Part shown: positions 25,582 to 34,645 of the stretch, piece by piece
Layout: each line of letters starts with the position of its first letter
Position numbering within the stretch: the first letter of the stretch is position 1
NCBI GenBank assembly: GCA_039801505.1
Contig: JBDRUV010000008.1
Coordinates: forward strand, 1 to 46,595
Reading direction: 5' to 3'
DNA: 46,595 nucleotides
Source of the DNA: a candidate division WOR-3 bacterium
Lineage (GTDB): Bacteria; Hydrothermota; Tepidihabitantia; Tepidihabitantales; CAIPLT01
Made by a program: the position numbers and the translations under genes
The notes under the pieces: generated by a model
Told to the model about the DNA's origin: nothing
Database searches by the model: none
The model's input: only the letters and a program-made list of their open reading frames with translations

Positions 25582-26365
25582 ATAACCCAGCCCCTATTAG
25601 ACCCATCAGAGCACCCTTAAGAAAACTATCTCTTAAAAGAATATTTCTAAACCCTGGGTCTTGATAAAACTGCATTCTCAAATCGCTAGGGACATACGCC
25701 CATTGAGCCTTAATCACATCAGTATTCCCACTGTTGTACGCACTCAAGAAGTATTGGCGTCTATCTTGTTCACTCATGGCGAATAAATCTTTAGGTGTTT
25801 TAATGGAGAAGCTTTGCGGGGAATTACTCTCAATAGCGCCCTGAACCCCACCCTGAATTGGCGCCCCGGCGTTTACTTGAGAGCTAGCAACAATAGCATC
25901 AGTCGGGGATGTATTCATAGTGTCTACAGCATTTCCAATAGCTTTAGTTCCTGCGCTAAGCATACCACCTAATCCAGCACTCAACCCAAGTGTAGCAAGC
26001 TGTCCTATCATTTCGTTCTTAGTTGCATACCCTACACCACTACCCAATGCGCCAATCGCCATAGACCCAGCACTCCCAAGCAAACTCGAAGATACAACAC
26101 TACTCACCGGGGCCAAAGCTAACCCAGCTCCCCCCGTTAAGAGCGCCAACCCACCAGTACTCAGAATAGATTGAAGCTGTTTCTTTCTTTGTTCTTTCTT
26201 CGCTTTCTCTTCAGCTTCTTTCTGCGCTATTTTCTGTACACTACCTTCTGCAGAACTCAGTAAATATTCCCCGAACGCTTTCTGACCAGGGGAATATTGA
26301 GAAAATTGCTGCGACATTCCCGCCAACATCGCAGCTAACTCCATCATGCTACGCTCTTTACCCAT
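25568..26365 (-). CDS. Gly/Ala-rich membrane-active virion protein
   Basis: 265 residues. Residues about 50-150 are a long Gly/Ala/Ser/Leu segment with several hydrophobic stretches, flanked by a charged helix (EKEAEEKAKKEQRKKQ) and a polar middle; a second hydrophobic stretch is at the C-terminus (LKGALMGLIGAGLYGGY). This resembles T7 gp14-like proteins that insert in the outer membrane during ejection. Start at ATG 26365. Confidence 0.6.
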   Translation of the reverse strand: MGKERSMMELAAMLAGMSQQFSQYSPGQKAFGEYLLSSAEGSVQKIAQKEAEEKAKKEQRKKQLQSILSTGGLALLTGGAGLALAPVSSVVSSSLLGSAGSMAIGALGSGVGYATKNEMIGQLATLGLSAGLGGMLSAGTKAIGNAVDTMNTSPTDAIVASSQVNAGAPIQGGVQGAIESNSPQSFSIKTPKDLFAMSEQDRRQYFLSAYNSGNTDVIKAQWAYVPSDLRMQFYQDPGFRNILLRDSFLKGALMGLIGAGLYGGY

Positions 26366-26376
26366 ATCAAAAACCC

Positions 26377-27417
26377 CTATCGATTAAAGAACTCAACGCT
26401 CCACAAAGACGCCCCAAGATTCAACATACCCGCAAGCAACCCTATCTGCGGGTTCTTCGTACTCAACCCCGCCTGTATCCCAAGAGATGCACTCTGTGTA
26501 AGAGAACTCAACAATCTCTCACCTTTCGTCTGTCCTCTCTCCATCAATGTCCCACCAAATAAACTCATTACAGATTGCACGTAAAGTGTTAATAGTGATT
26601 CATTGTATCTAAATAACACATCACTTTCTTTGAGTATTTTCTCTAATGCATCAAAACGTAATGTTATTAGTTTATTTCTCATCTCTAATCTTTCTCTATT
26701 GTATGCTTCCTGCAACTTAGCAAAATTCTCCTTGTAAGTCAATAGTTGTTCGAGAATTCTGCTTAGTTCTTCGTTGATTGTCTGAGAAATTGTCCCCTCA
26801 TATTTAAGAGCAGTAGAAAATGCATCAGAATAATAAATCTCTGCAATAGCGTTCTGTAGATTAGTTGAAGTACTCCAACCCTCTCTGAACGCTTTTGTCT
26901 TTAACTGTCTTATTTGTATTAACTTACCAAACTTTTCTGTCTGAAAAATTTTATCAACTTGAGCGGGTAGAGTATTACTGTTGAATTCCGTGTATAGAGT
27001 ATTAAGAGCATTATTGATTACAGTTGATACTTCATTTGTTAAATTACCCCCATCAAACGATACCGGTAAAAGGGTAGACTCTATACCAGTAAGCAAATCT
27101 TGAATGCTAAAAGAGGGTAAATACTCTTTAAGAAATCTCTCCTCGCTCCACCCGAAATACATAGCATACTTAAATATGTTTATTGCTCCAAGTGTTGAAT
27201 ACGTAGCTATAAGCTCATGCCCATATGGTATAGAAAAGAATGAACTATAATATCTACCACCTGTCTCCGCTGGTATTTCTTCTGCCTGTATCGCCTGACT
27301 ACCAAACGTTAAAACACTCCACCCGGCAAATATTTCGCCTGGATAGTATAATGTAGGAGAGCTATTGGGTATAACGTCTATTCTTGTCGCCCCACCCCAG
27401 TCTCTATTGTGAAACAT
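26377..27417 (-). CDS. Virion protein with shared hydrophobic C-terminal module
   Basis: 346 residues; GAGGGTG precedes ATG 27417. The N-terminal two thirds are mixed, the next part (about 190-290) is helical. The last ~45 residues contain S-L-T-Q-S-A-S-L-G-I-Q-A-G-L-S-T-K-N-P, nearly identical to the C-terminus of the next gene's product (27431). Probably a tail or ejection component; the module may anchor both proteins in one complex. Confidence 0.6.
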   Translation of the reverse strand: MFHNRDWGGATRIDVIPNSSPTLYYPGEIFAGWSVLTFGSQAIQAEEIPAETGGRYYSSFFSIPYGHELIATYSTLGAINIFKYAMYFGWSEERFLKEYLPSFSIQDLLTGIESTLLPVSFDGGNLTNEVSTVINNALNTLYTEFNSNTLPAQVDKIFQTEKFGKLIQIRQLKTKAFREGWSTSTNLQNAIAEIYYSDAFSTALKYEGTISQTINEELSRILEQLLTYKENFAKLQEAYNRERLEMRNKLITLRFDALEKILKESDVLFRYNESLLTLYVQSVMSLFGGTLMERGQTKGERLLSSLTQSASLGIQAGLSTKNPQIGLLAGMLNLGASLWSVEFFNR

Positions 27418-27430
27418 AGAAACACCCTCA

Positions 27431-28984
27431 CTACAACGCTAGCGCAGACATCACCAAATTCAACGCACCAAGCCCTACACCTATAGCTGGGTTCTTTGTA
27501 GCCATACCAGCCTGAATCCCCAAAGAAGCGCTTTGTGTAATCGCCGCACCTAGTCTCTCTCTACGCGTAAGGGGGCGCTCCACCAACGGGAGACGTGAGT
27601 ATCTACTAATAGTATTCAATGTCGCCGATACTACATCAAACTTCGCCATCTCCATATTAAGTATATACTGAAGCTTCTTCTCACTATAGTCATACATGTT
27701 TATAAATTCAAACAAGTCAATATCAAAATCTAATCTCTTCTTCGCCATGTTTATAGATGTATTCAATAGGTCATCTCTTACTTTATACGCTCTTGCTTGA
27801 GACTTTAACGAATGCTCTATGTCTCTCTTTATCATCTCGTGTCTACTAGAGAAATCGCTCTTGAATATATTCGCTACATAGTTCTTATAATTTACAGAGT
27901 TATTCTGGGCAGCTCGTAAAGGCGAATAAAGACTCCCGGTGAACAGATTATTATAATCACTATCAACAATACTCAATACATTGGAATGGAGTGAATACAT
28001 TTTAGAATTGATATTTGTATCCGCCTTAACCCCGATAGCAAAACTATCAGCAAACGAAGATATGTCTGTCTCTGTTAAAGACACAGGGGCATATGCTGCT
28101 GGAAGCGACGCATTAATCAAAGCATTAAAATCATTTTTCACCTTATTAATATTATATGTTAACGTTTGCTGAAGATATGGGAATCTGGGGACATTTTTTT
28201 CTGTAAATATATGAACATAATGATTATCATTCTCACCATCCCCCCACTTCATCTTGAGATAAATTTTAACCGCAGCATTACCCGAATTACCAACCAACCA
28301 ATCGCCCATTGTGCTTGCATTACTACCAACATTATAAAACATCCAATTACCTAATGCGATTGCTACATCGCCGAAAAGATATCGAGCCGCTTCGAAATCA
28401 TCTTCATCACCCCAGACCTCCCAGGGTTTTAATTTGTAAATGCCAGGCTCGATGGTACTATTAAAATCAGTAAACGGCCCATTAAAATCTATTACAACCT
28501 CGGCGTTATTATCAATTAAGAATTTTATACCCTTAACACCTGTATAATCCCCCCATTTCTTTCCCCCAACCCCAGAAGGCGCATCTGGTCTACATTTTAA
28601 AATTATTATTGGGTACAGTTTATAACTAGTATCGCTATTAAGATTGTATTTCATTAAAAAAAATACACTTACGGCGAAATCACCAGGCAAACTTGCTTCG
28701 ACTGATGTGTAACTTCTGTTAAATATTTTGTAAAAATTATTATCTTGAGCGCCCGCTGGAATTTCAAAAGAAGAGTTTACAAGCTCCCGAACGCTAGTTT
28801 TATAAGATGAATACCACGCCCCTACAATACTTTTCCAAGCAGTATTACTAACAGCATAATCAAAATTAACAAACTTATTAAGTGGTACGCCAGAAACAGT
28901 AACAAATGGAGAATAGAAATATGGGGGTACTTGTTTATTAGGCCCCTCAGCTGGGTTATTCATCCACTGTCTTACACCTAACAT
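27431..28984 (-). CDS. Virion/tail protein with shared hydrophobic C-terminal module
   Basis: 517 residues. N-terminal ~300 residues are beta-rich with many aromatic residues, like a tail or receptor-contact protein; residues about 370-460 are helical; the C-terminus carries the T-Q-S-A-S-L-G-I-Q-A-G-M-A-T-K-N-P-A-I-G module shared with the product at 26377. Size difference and shared C-terminus suggest a module duplication rather than a whole-gene duplication. Confidence 0.62.
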   Translation of the reverse strand: MLGVRQWMNNPAEGPNKQVPPYFYSPFVTVSGVPLNKFVNFDYAVSNTAWKSIVGAWYSSYKTSVRELVNSSFEIPAGAQDNNFYKIFNRSYTSVEASLPGDFAVSVFFLMKYNLNSDTSYKLYPIIILKCRPDAPSGVGGKKWGDYTGVKGIKFLIDNNAEVVIDFNGPFTDFNSTIEPGIYKLKPWEVWGDEDDFEAARYLFGDVAIALGNWMFYNVGSNASTMGDWLVGNSGNAAVKIYLKMKWGDGENDNHYVHIFTEKNVPRFPYLQQTLTYNINKVKNDFNALINASLPAAYAPVSLTETDISSFADSFAIGVKADTNINSKMYSLHSNVLSIVDSDYNNLFTGSLYSPLRAAQNNSVNYKNYVANIFKSDFSSRHEMIKRDIEHSLKSQARAYKVRDDLLNTSINMAKKRLDFDIDLFEFINMYDYSEKKLQYILNMEMAKFDVVSATLNTISRYSRLPLVERPLTRRERLGAAITQSASLGIQAGMATKNPAIGVGLGALNLVMSALAL

Positions 28985-28985
28985 A

Positions 28986-29549
28986 TCACAGCTCCAATAA
29001 GTATTTAGTTATCGCAATCAGTTTCTTTTTGTTCGCTCTTGAGTAATCTATTATCTTCTTCACAAACCCCACTTTCTTTATACTCGTATCAAACTCTATA
29101 AACTTCTTATTCAGTAAATCACACTCTTCTTTCGCTATCTTCATTAGAGAATTAAACATATCTTCATTGAAATCTACAAACATCACTAATGCCTGAATAT
29201 AAATACTATCATACGTCTCCTTAAACGCTATAAACCCTACATGCTCTAACACATCTTTACGCGATATAAACGCACATCTCACTATCCCACTGCGTATTGA
29301 ATTCTCTAAAGCACTCGTTACTTGATAATTAATCATCCCATCAGGAAGCGTACTTAAACACAAACTCATTACACGCTTGAACAAACGCTCATCTCTCAAA
29401 TCCATTTGAGAGATATCAATAAGCGTTAGCTCATTCTGCAATGGCGTTGGGGTCTGCACCTCTTGGCGCATACCCGCCGTGGATGTTTCTTCGCCCAACT
29501 TTCTTCGTGTGATATTCGAAGTACGTGATTCTCGCTTTCCTTTGCGCAT
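28986..29549 (-). CDS. GNAT-like small virion-cluster protein
   Basis: 187 residues. The ATG at 29549 has GGAGG about 10 nt upstream, which supports this start even though it lies 119 nt inside the preceding gene in another frame. A strand pair (V-G-F-I-A-F-K, I-Y-I-Q-A-L-V-M-F-V) followed by a helix and a late V-G-F strand recalls the acetyltransferase (GNAT) fold found in some podovirus virion-cluster proteins, but the acetyl-CoA loop is not clear. Activity not shown. The basic N-terminus (RKGKRESRTSNITRRK) is the overlapping part. Confidence 0.6.
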   Translation of the reverse strand: MRKGKRESRTSNITRRKLGEETSTAGMRQEVQTPTPLQNELTLIDISQMDLRDERLFKRVMSLCLSTLPDGMINYQVTSALENSIRSGIVRCAFISRKDVLEHVGFIAFKETYDSIYIQALVMFVDFNEDMFNSLMKIAKEECDLLNKKFIEFDTSIKKVGFVKKIIDYSRANKKKLIAITKYLLEL

Positions 29550-30876
29550 TACTCAATCCCTCCGTTTCTAACCCTATCTTCATGTTCAGTGCCACGCATG
29601 GCACTCTTGCACACCCATCTCTATTCAATAACACACTTTTTGTTTTCTTATACGTAGAATCTCTTTCTGTCGTATACTCTAAATATATCTTAGGGTTAAC
29701 TAAATTCTCACACACCACATAAACATTATCGATTGTTCTTGTGCCAGCGAAATACGTGTTTCTATTCGTTAAAAAAGCAAACTTCTTTGTCCCGGTGTAC
29801 ATGCATATCTTATCCCCTGATATGTATTTAAAGTACACCGTCTCACTATTCCATTTCCCCTCTGAATTCATTCTCAGCGTGAGCGTTAGAGTAGAACCCA
29901 ATGATATATAAAACGCATCACTCACCGCTGTATATATAGAATTCTGATAAATCACTCTCTCAATCCAATGAGAAAATCTTAATAATCTCATCTCTTCAGG
30001 GGATATCATCAATAAATCTTTATTGTTAGTTATGAATATTGTTAACCCAGCAAAATTCTCCACTCTACCCCTCAAGAATAACCCATGAGGTATAGTATCA
30101 ACTTTCACATATTCTTTATCTACAACATATACATCTGTTCTATTGGGATAGAAAACATACAACTTCTTCCCATCGTATGAATATTTTACATCCATAATAT
30201 CATCAGCAACAGGGATAAGATTAAACACTTTATTATCAAACATCTGAAGTATGACTGGGTGAAGAGTACTATTAGTAAAGAAATTCAGCGTGTGAGCGAG
30301 TATGTGATATGGAATATCTTTTTCAACATTCATGTTATACACAAGCAAAAACTTTTGCTGTAGATTATGGTCGCTAACAACCCCCATATAATTTCTTCGC
30401 CACGCTTCAAAATAATCTTGATTAAAGAAATCTTTCGTAAACGCCCCCACACACACCATCCCAAGCGCTTCATTATAATCACCCATTCTCGCTTCTGTAG
30501 ACGTAGCACCATATAAATAATCTTCTATACGTATATGCCATCGTGTATCCCCAAACAACATAAAATGTTTATTTGGGAATTCTATATACTTATAGTACTC
30601 CCCTATTTCCGTTTTGGGCCCCATCTGTGTTAATTCATAATCATCAACAAGAACTCTAGTATTTAATCCATCCCATAATTGAATTCTTACAGTAAATCTG
30701 TACCCGAAAATATGAAGAGTATAAGAAGGTTCCAATACATAATTAGGGGTAGACACAAGCACCCCATCTATGCTCTCGAACCCATCTAATCTCTCAAAGA
30801 ATTCATAATTATCATTGAGAGATACACTCATCCCATTGCGTAAATATTGTTGCGCTACTATACCTGTAGAACGCAT
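29431..30876 (-). CDS. Beta-propeller-like tail protein 3
   Basis: 481 residues, rich in short strands with Y-V/D-G-K turns (for example Y-S-Y-D-G-K-K-L-Y-V-F-Y-P near residue 233), as in podovirus tail-nozzle proteins. It ends with I-T-Y-F-E-Y-H-T-K-K-V-G-R-R plus a short tail, similar in layout to the end of the product at 32624. It and the genes at 30894 and 32624 form a run of three such proteins. Its last 119 nt overlap the start of the next gene. Confidence 0.55.
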   Translation of the reverse strand: MRSTGIVAQQYLRNGMSVSLNDNYEFFERLDGFESIDGVLVSTPNYVLEPSYTLHIFGYRFTVRIQLWDGLNTRVLVDDYELTQMGPKTEIGEYYKYIEFPNKHFMLFGDTRWHIRIEDYLYGATSTEARMGDYNEALGMVCVGAFTKDFFNQDYFEAWRRNYMGVVSDHNLQQKFLLVYNMNVEKDIPYHILAHTLNFFTNSTLHPVILQMFDNKVFNLIPVADDIMDVKYSYDGKKLYVFYPNRTDVYVVDKEYVKVDTIPHGLFLRGRVENFAGLTIFITNNKDLLMISPEEMRLLRFSHWIERVIYQNSIYTAVSDAFYISLGSTLTLTLRMNSEGKWNSETVYFKYISGDKICMYTGTKKFAFLTNRNTYFAGTRTIDNVYVVCENLVNPKIYLEYTTERDSTYKKTKSVLLNRDGCARVPCVALNMKIGLETEGLSNAQRKARITYFEYHTKKVGRRNIHGGYAPRGADPNAIAE

Positions 30877-30893
30877 ATTACATTACCCCATTA

Positions 30894-32609
30894 CTATGTA
30901 ATCCATTTTCTCATTCCGTATGTCGGGGACGGGTACAGAATAACATCACTTACTCTGTATAACCCCTGCGGTTCTTTACGCAGCGTTTGACCTGAAGGGG
31001 TATCTACCAATTGGGATTTAAACTTCCCACCTACACTTATTGCCCATCCCGCAACGTTAACATTCGCTCTACCTCTTGGGTCTATCGTAAATTCAGGGAA
31101 ATCTTTCTGCGCCCCACTATACGTTAGAACAGACGATATGAGTAGTTTATGCTCTAACGATTGTTTCTCTGTGATTATATCTACACTGCCCAAATTCCAA
31201 ATATCTCTACCGGGTGTGAAATACTGTATTTTAAACGTATGATAAACATACTGATTCCCCCCGCTTGTTTCGTCGGGTTTCCATTTAAAATACCCATAGT
31301 TCTTCCCTTTAAATATCTCAAACCCATATGACTTCGCCTTCAATATCCCAACACCCGTTTGCGATATAAACATTGTAAAGAAATTGTCTCTTGAAGATAC
31401 ATAATATGTACCCGGTAGAAATCCCGTGTTTATTAGATAAAAATCACTATAATCAAAATATTGATTGTAGCGTATTACTTTTGTTGGGATTGCATTAAAC
31501 GATACAAATCCCCACTTGAATCTATCAACCGCTCTACCCACCGCCACCAATCCCGCCTTTGTTAAATAAATACTTTCTTCTATATCCCCATAAACCCCAG
31601 AAGCATACAACGCCCCTATATCAGATATTCTTATCTCATTCCACCCATTCTCATCACGCGTTAGATAACTTACACCTCTATCCCCGTACACCAACAACCC
31701 ATTCTGAAAACGCTTCATCTCAAGTATTCTTCCGGTGTGCTTGCATCTAAAAAATTCTATTAACCCCTGTTCAATCATTGAATAAATAACGGGTTTGTAT
31801 ACATCATTATATGTTGTATCGCTCACAACGCTTGAACTAAACAGATTCATCCCAGCAAGAAACGATACATACGGAAGGTCTATATCACCACCCGCCGGCG
31901 GGGATATAACACACCAGTCATTAGTGCTTGTACCAGCAGTTATTTGCTGAATAGCCGTATCATCAACAACTTCTCTTTTAGGTTGTATTCTCCACTTTTC
32001 AAACATATCGCGTAATCTATTATTAGGGTCAGCATCCGTTAAAACCCCCCCAAGCACAAGTCTATCATTAATAAATTCACATGCTGATATATATGTAGGG
32101 TAGCGAGGAGAAGCACTACCATACCACTGTTTCCCACTTTGCGTTTGAATATTATTCAGTCTCATCGCATAAACACCAGAGTTCGTTACAAACGCATAAG
32201 ACCCATTTACAGCATAACTAACTAAATGATTTAAACCATTAATAAACCCAGCACCCAAATCTGTTCCCGTTATTGCGCTATATGTATCATTTGAATTATC
32301 TACCTGATAAATATTCCCGTTATACGTGAAATATAACGCATCTGATACCTCGAAAAATCTTACAAAAAACTTTCCCGAGCTTGTAAGATTGAAATTCGCA
32401 TCAACAGCAAAATCGAGCGGCGTACTCCCCGACGTTCTCAAATAGCTATCGGGTTGAAGCGGGCGCAATAACCCTCTATCGCTCGGGAGAAAATTGTAGC
32501 ACTCAAGCAAATATTGCGAACTATACGGGAAATTACCATCAGGCATTAACCCGTTCGATAGCGCCTCACGTAACGATATCGCTCTATCGTTATTCACATC
32601 AGCACTCAT
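30894..32609 (-). CDS. Beta-propeller-like tail protein 2
   Basis: 571 residues. Residues about 25-50 (Y-L-L-E-C-Y-N-F-L-P-S-D-R-G-L-L-R-P) match the entry motif of P22 gp10 or T7 gp12-like nozzle proteins, which describe a start of a propeller. Repeated strands with Tyr and Gly follow, then a C-terminal region of likely beta-sandwich. Likely part of the tail tube below the connector. No enzymatic motif. Confidence 0.62.
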   Translation of the reverse strand: MSADVNNDRAISLREALSNGLMPDGNFPYSSQYLLECYNFLPSDRGLLRPLQPDSYLRTSGSTPLDFAVDANFNLTSSGKFFVRFFEVSDALYFTYNGNIYQVDNSNDTYSAITGTDLGAGFINGLNHLVSYAVNGSYAFVTNSGVYAMRLNNIQTQSGKQWYGSASPRYPTYISACEFINDRLVLGGVLTDADPNNRLRDMFEKWRIQPKREVVDDTAIQQITAGTSTNDWCVISPPAGGDIDLPYVSFLAGMNLFSSSVVSDTTYNDVYKPVIYSMIEQGLIEFFRCKHTGRILEMKRFQNGLLVYGDRGVSYLTRDENGWNEIRISDIGALYASGVYGDIEESIYLTKAGLVAVGRAVDRFKWGFVSFNAIPTKVIRYNQYFDYSDFYLINTGFLPGTYYVSSRDNFFTMFISQTGVGILKAKSYGFEIFKGKNYGYFKWKPDETSGGNQYVYHTFKIQYFTPGRDIWNLGSVDIITEKQSLEHKLLISSVLTYSGAQKDFPEFTIDPRGRANVNVAGWAISVGGKFKSQLVDTPSGQTLRKEPQGLYRVSDVILYPSPTYGMRKWIT

Positions 32610-32623
32610 TTCATATCTCCTCT

Positions 32624-33988
32624 CTAACGTCTTGTTTTGGGAATATCAAACTCAAATATAATCTTGTTCAATACAAATGTATCATCTGTAGTCTCTATGG
32701 TATACTGAAAACTCTCCACCGGAATATTATCACCATCCCATACCCCTCTGTCATCAATACTCAATGTAGATGTATTATAACTCAAAGTACGCTTAATTCT
32801 ATAATGCAATTTAAACGTAAACGTCCCTACAGCATCAACAATAATTCTCTTCAACGTCATCTCTGGGTACGGCGGAAGAATCACAGAAGACTTATACACA
32901 CTCTGTGGTAGTGCTACAGATATAGCATCTACATGTTGTAGTGGAATAAGTAAAGCATCAATTTCTACATATTCTTTGTTTTGTAAATTAATTACATAGG
33001 TTTTATTCTTTGATGTTACATTAGCTAAATAAATAGCATCGAATGCTAAATCGTTCATGTCTAATGTTCTTATAAATGGAGTGTATATCCCCGATGCTAA
33101 GAGATTCAATGCAGGGGTTAACGCAACAATCTCCCCATCTTCCGTTATTTTTCTTATTGTCTTATCAATCCCCACATACAATGAATCATATTGCGATAAA
33201 GCGCTTATTATTCCATTATCGCTCAATATTCTCTTATCATACCCAACGCTACTTCTTGATGGCGCGATAAGTATTACTCTATTATTCGAATACAAAATAA
33301 AAACATTTCTATACTTGCTCAACATGCTATACGTTAACTTGGGAAAATATAGCGCCCCTCTCTCTCCAAGTTCATCAAATCTCGCACTCTCGCTATACGA
33401 CTTAAACCCCGTATCAAAATCAGTATGCAATTGTAAATTGTCTAATTCATCAAAAGATGAATAATGCAAAGCGGGGTAATCAGTTGTGTTTAAATCTGTA
33501 GATGCATTCTTAAAATATAACAATCTCGCATTCTGTTCATCCGCAACAAATTTATCATTCGTATCGGTGGTCGTCTTTAATGTCTGCGTATACGTATCAT
33601 AATACTTACTCTTCCCCACATAAAACCCAACACCATTACAATTCGCTACCGTTATATACGAATCCGTCCAATCACCACTGAAAACAGTACTCCACGCAGC
33701 TGTCTCTCTATTCAATGAACGAACATTCGTCGTGGAATTCCTAAAGAATAAACTTCTCTTATAATTCCCCCTATAATCATATGTACTTAATTCTGTCAGC
33801 AATACACTATTAAAAATATACGCACGAGACAGTTTATTGTTCACAATAAAAATATTCTTACACGTCTCAGCATACGTAGACCCATCACGCAATAAAGACT
33901 TTGCTGCATTAGGCGAGTTTAAATTAATAATGGGGACAGCATTGAACTTATCTACAACTAATCTCTCTAATGCAGTCGCAGCGGGCAT
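32624..33988 (-). CDS. Beta-propeller-like tail protein 1
   Basis: 454 residues, strand-rich with repeated S-x-Y/V-x-I turns, and C-terminal F-x-F-D-I-P-K-T-R-R. It starts 2 nt before the end of the connector gene and is the first of three similar genes, so it is the best candidate for the tail protein that contacts the connector (T7 gp12 or P22 gp10 position). Assignment rests on order and composition. Confidence 0.6.
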   Translation of the reverse strand: MPAATALERLVVDKFNAVPIINLNSPNAAKSLLRDGSTYAETCKNIFIVNNKLSRAYIFNSVLLTELSTYDYRGNYKRSLFFRNSTTNVRSLNRETAAWSTVFSGDWTDSYITVANCNGVGFYVGKSKYYDTYTQTLKTTTDTNDKFVADEQNARLLYFKNASTDLNTTDYPALHYSSFDELDNLQLHTDFDTGFKSYSESARFDELGERGALYFPKLTYSMLSKYRNVFILYSNNRVILIAPSRSSVGYDKRILSDNGIISALSQYDSLYVGIDKTIRKITEDGEIVALTPALNLLASGIYTPFIRTLDMNDLAFDAIYLANVTSKNKTYVINLQNKEYVEIDALLIPLQHVDAISVALPQSVYKSSVILPPYPEMTLKRIIVDAVGTFTFKLHYRIKRTLSYNTSTLSIDDRGVWDGDNIPVESFQYTIETTDDTFVLNKIIFEFDIPKTRR

Positions 33989-33989
33989 A

Positions 33990-34631
33990 TTACGTAAACT
34001 TTCTGTCTAAAGCACTCGTAGCATTCAAGCCCTCATAATAATACTTCTGTTTTATACCCGTTATAATATCATTAATATGCACCTTATACTCCTGAGCCTC
34101 ATTAAGATTTCTATCAATGCTCATCGCTATCTCATACTTTATTTGCGCTATCAATAACTCAGGGTGATACTTGCTCCACCAAGTCTCATTTTCTAAATTA
34201 CTATTCGTTATCTCCGCAACATGATTACACCCCGATATCTCAAGCGTATAGTCCCTATCCGCATACACATCAAAATACACTCTACGCTCTAAGTCTTCTT
34301 TAAAACAGAAAGATAACGGTAACCCAGTATATATCGCCGGGTCGGGGTTCAACGGAAAATATTGCTTCCATACTAATTCATGATTGTTTATTTTAATGCT
34401 ATGTATATAGTCAAACGGACGAACTATATAATTGCTATCTTTCTGCAACGTTACATACGTAGACTCAGAGAAAATAGCAAAGCGCACAGCAATATCTAAA
34501 TATCGCTGTGCGCTATTCGCTAGTCTCAGTAACGTATTCGTAGGGGTTATAGTCGTATCTGTGACATTATCAGCTAAGTCATACCTTCCGCTTTCCTGCA
34601 CAACGCTTATAAGAATTTCTTTGTTTTTCAT
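33990..34631 (-). CDS. Head-tail connector (adaptor) protein
   Basis: 213 residues. The helical start (L-L-R-L-A-N-S-A-Q-R-Y-L-D-I-A-V-R), beta middle with aromatic patches and a helical end (L-L-I-A-Q-I-K-Y-E-I-A-M-S) fit the P22 gp4 / T7 gp11 adaptor family that extends the portal. Position directly after the capsid gene agrees. Assignment by pattern, not by close identity. Confidence 0.62.
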   Translation of the reverse strand: MKNKEILISVVQESGRYDLADNVTDTTITPTNTLLRLANSAQRYLDIAVRFAIFSESTYVTLQKDSNYIVRPFDYIHSIKINNHELVWKQYFPLNPDPAIYTGLPLSFCFKEDLERRVYFDVYADRDYTLEISGCNHVAEITNSNLENETWWSKYHPELLIAQIKYEIAMSIDRNLNEAQEYKVHINDIITGIKQKYYYEGLNATSALDRKFT

Positions 34632-34645
34632 TCATCTTCTATCTC

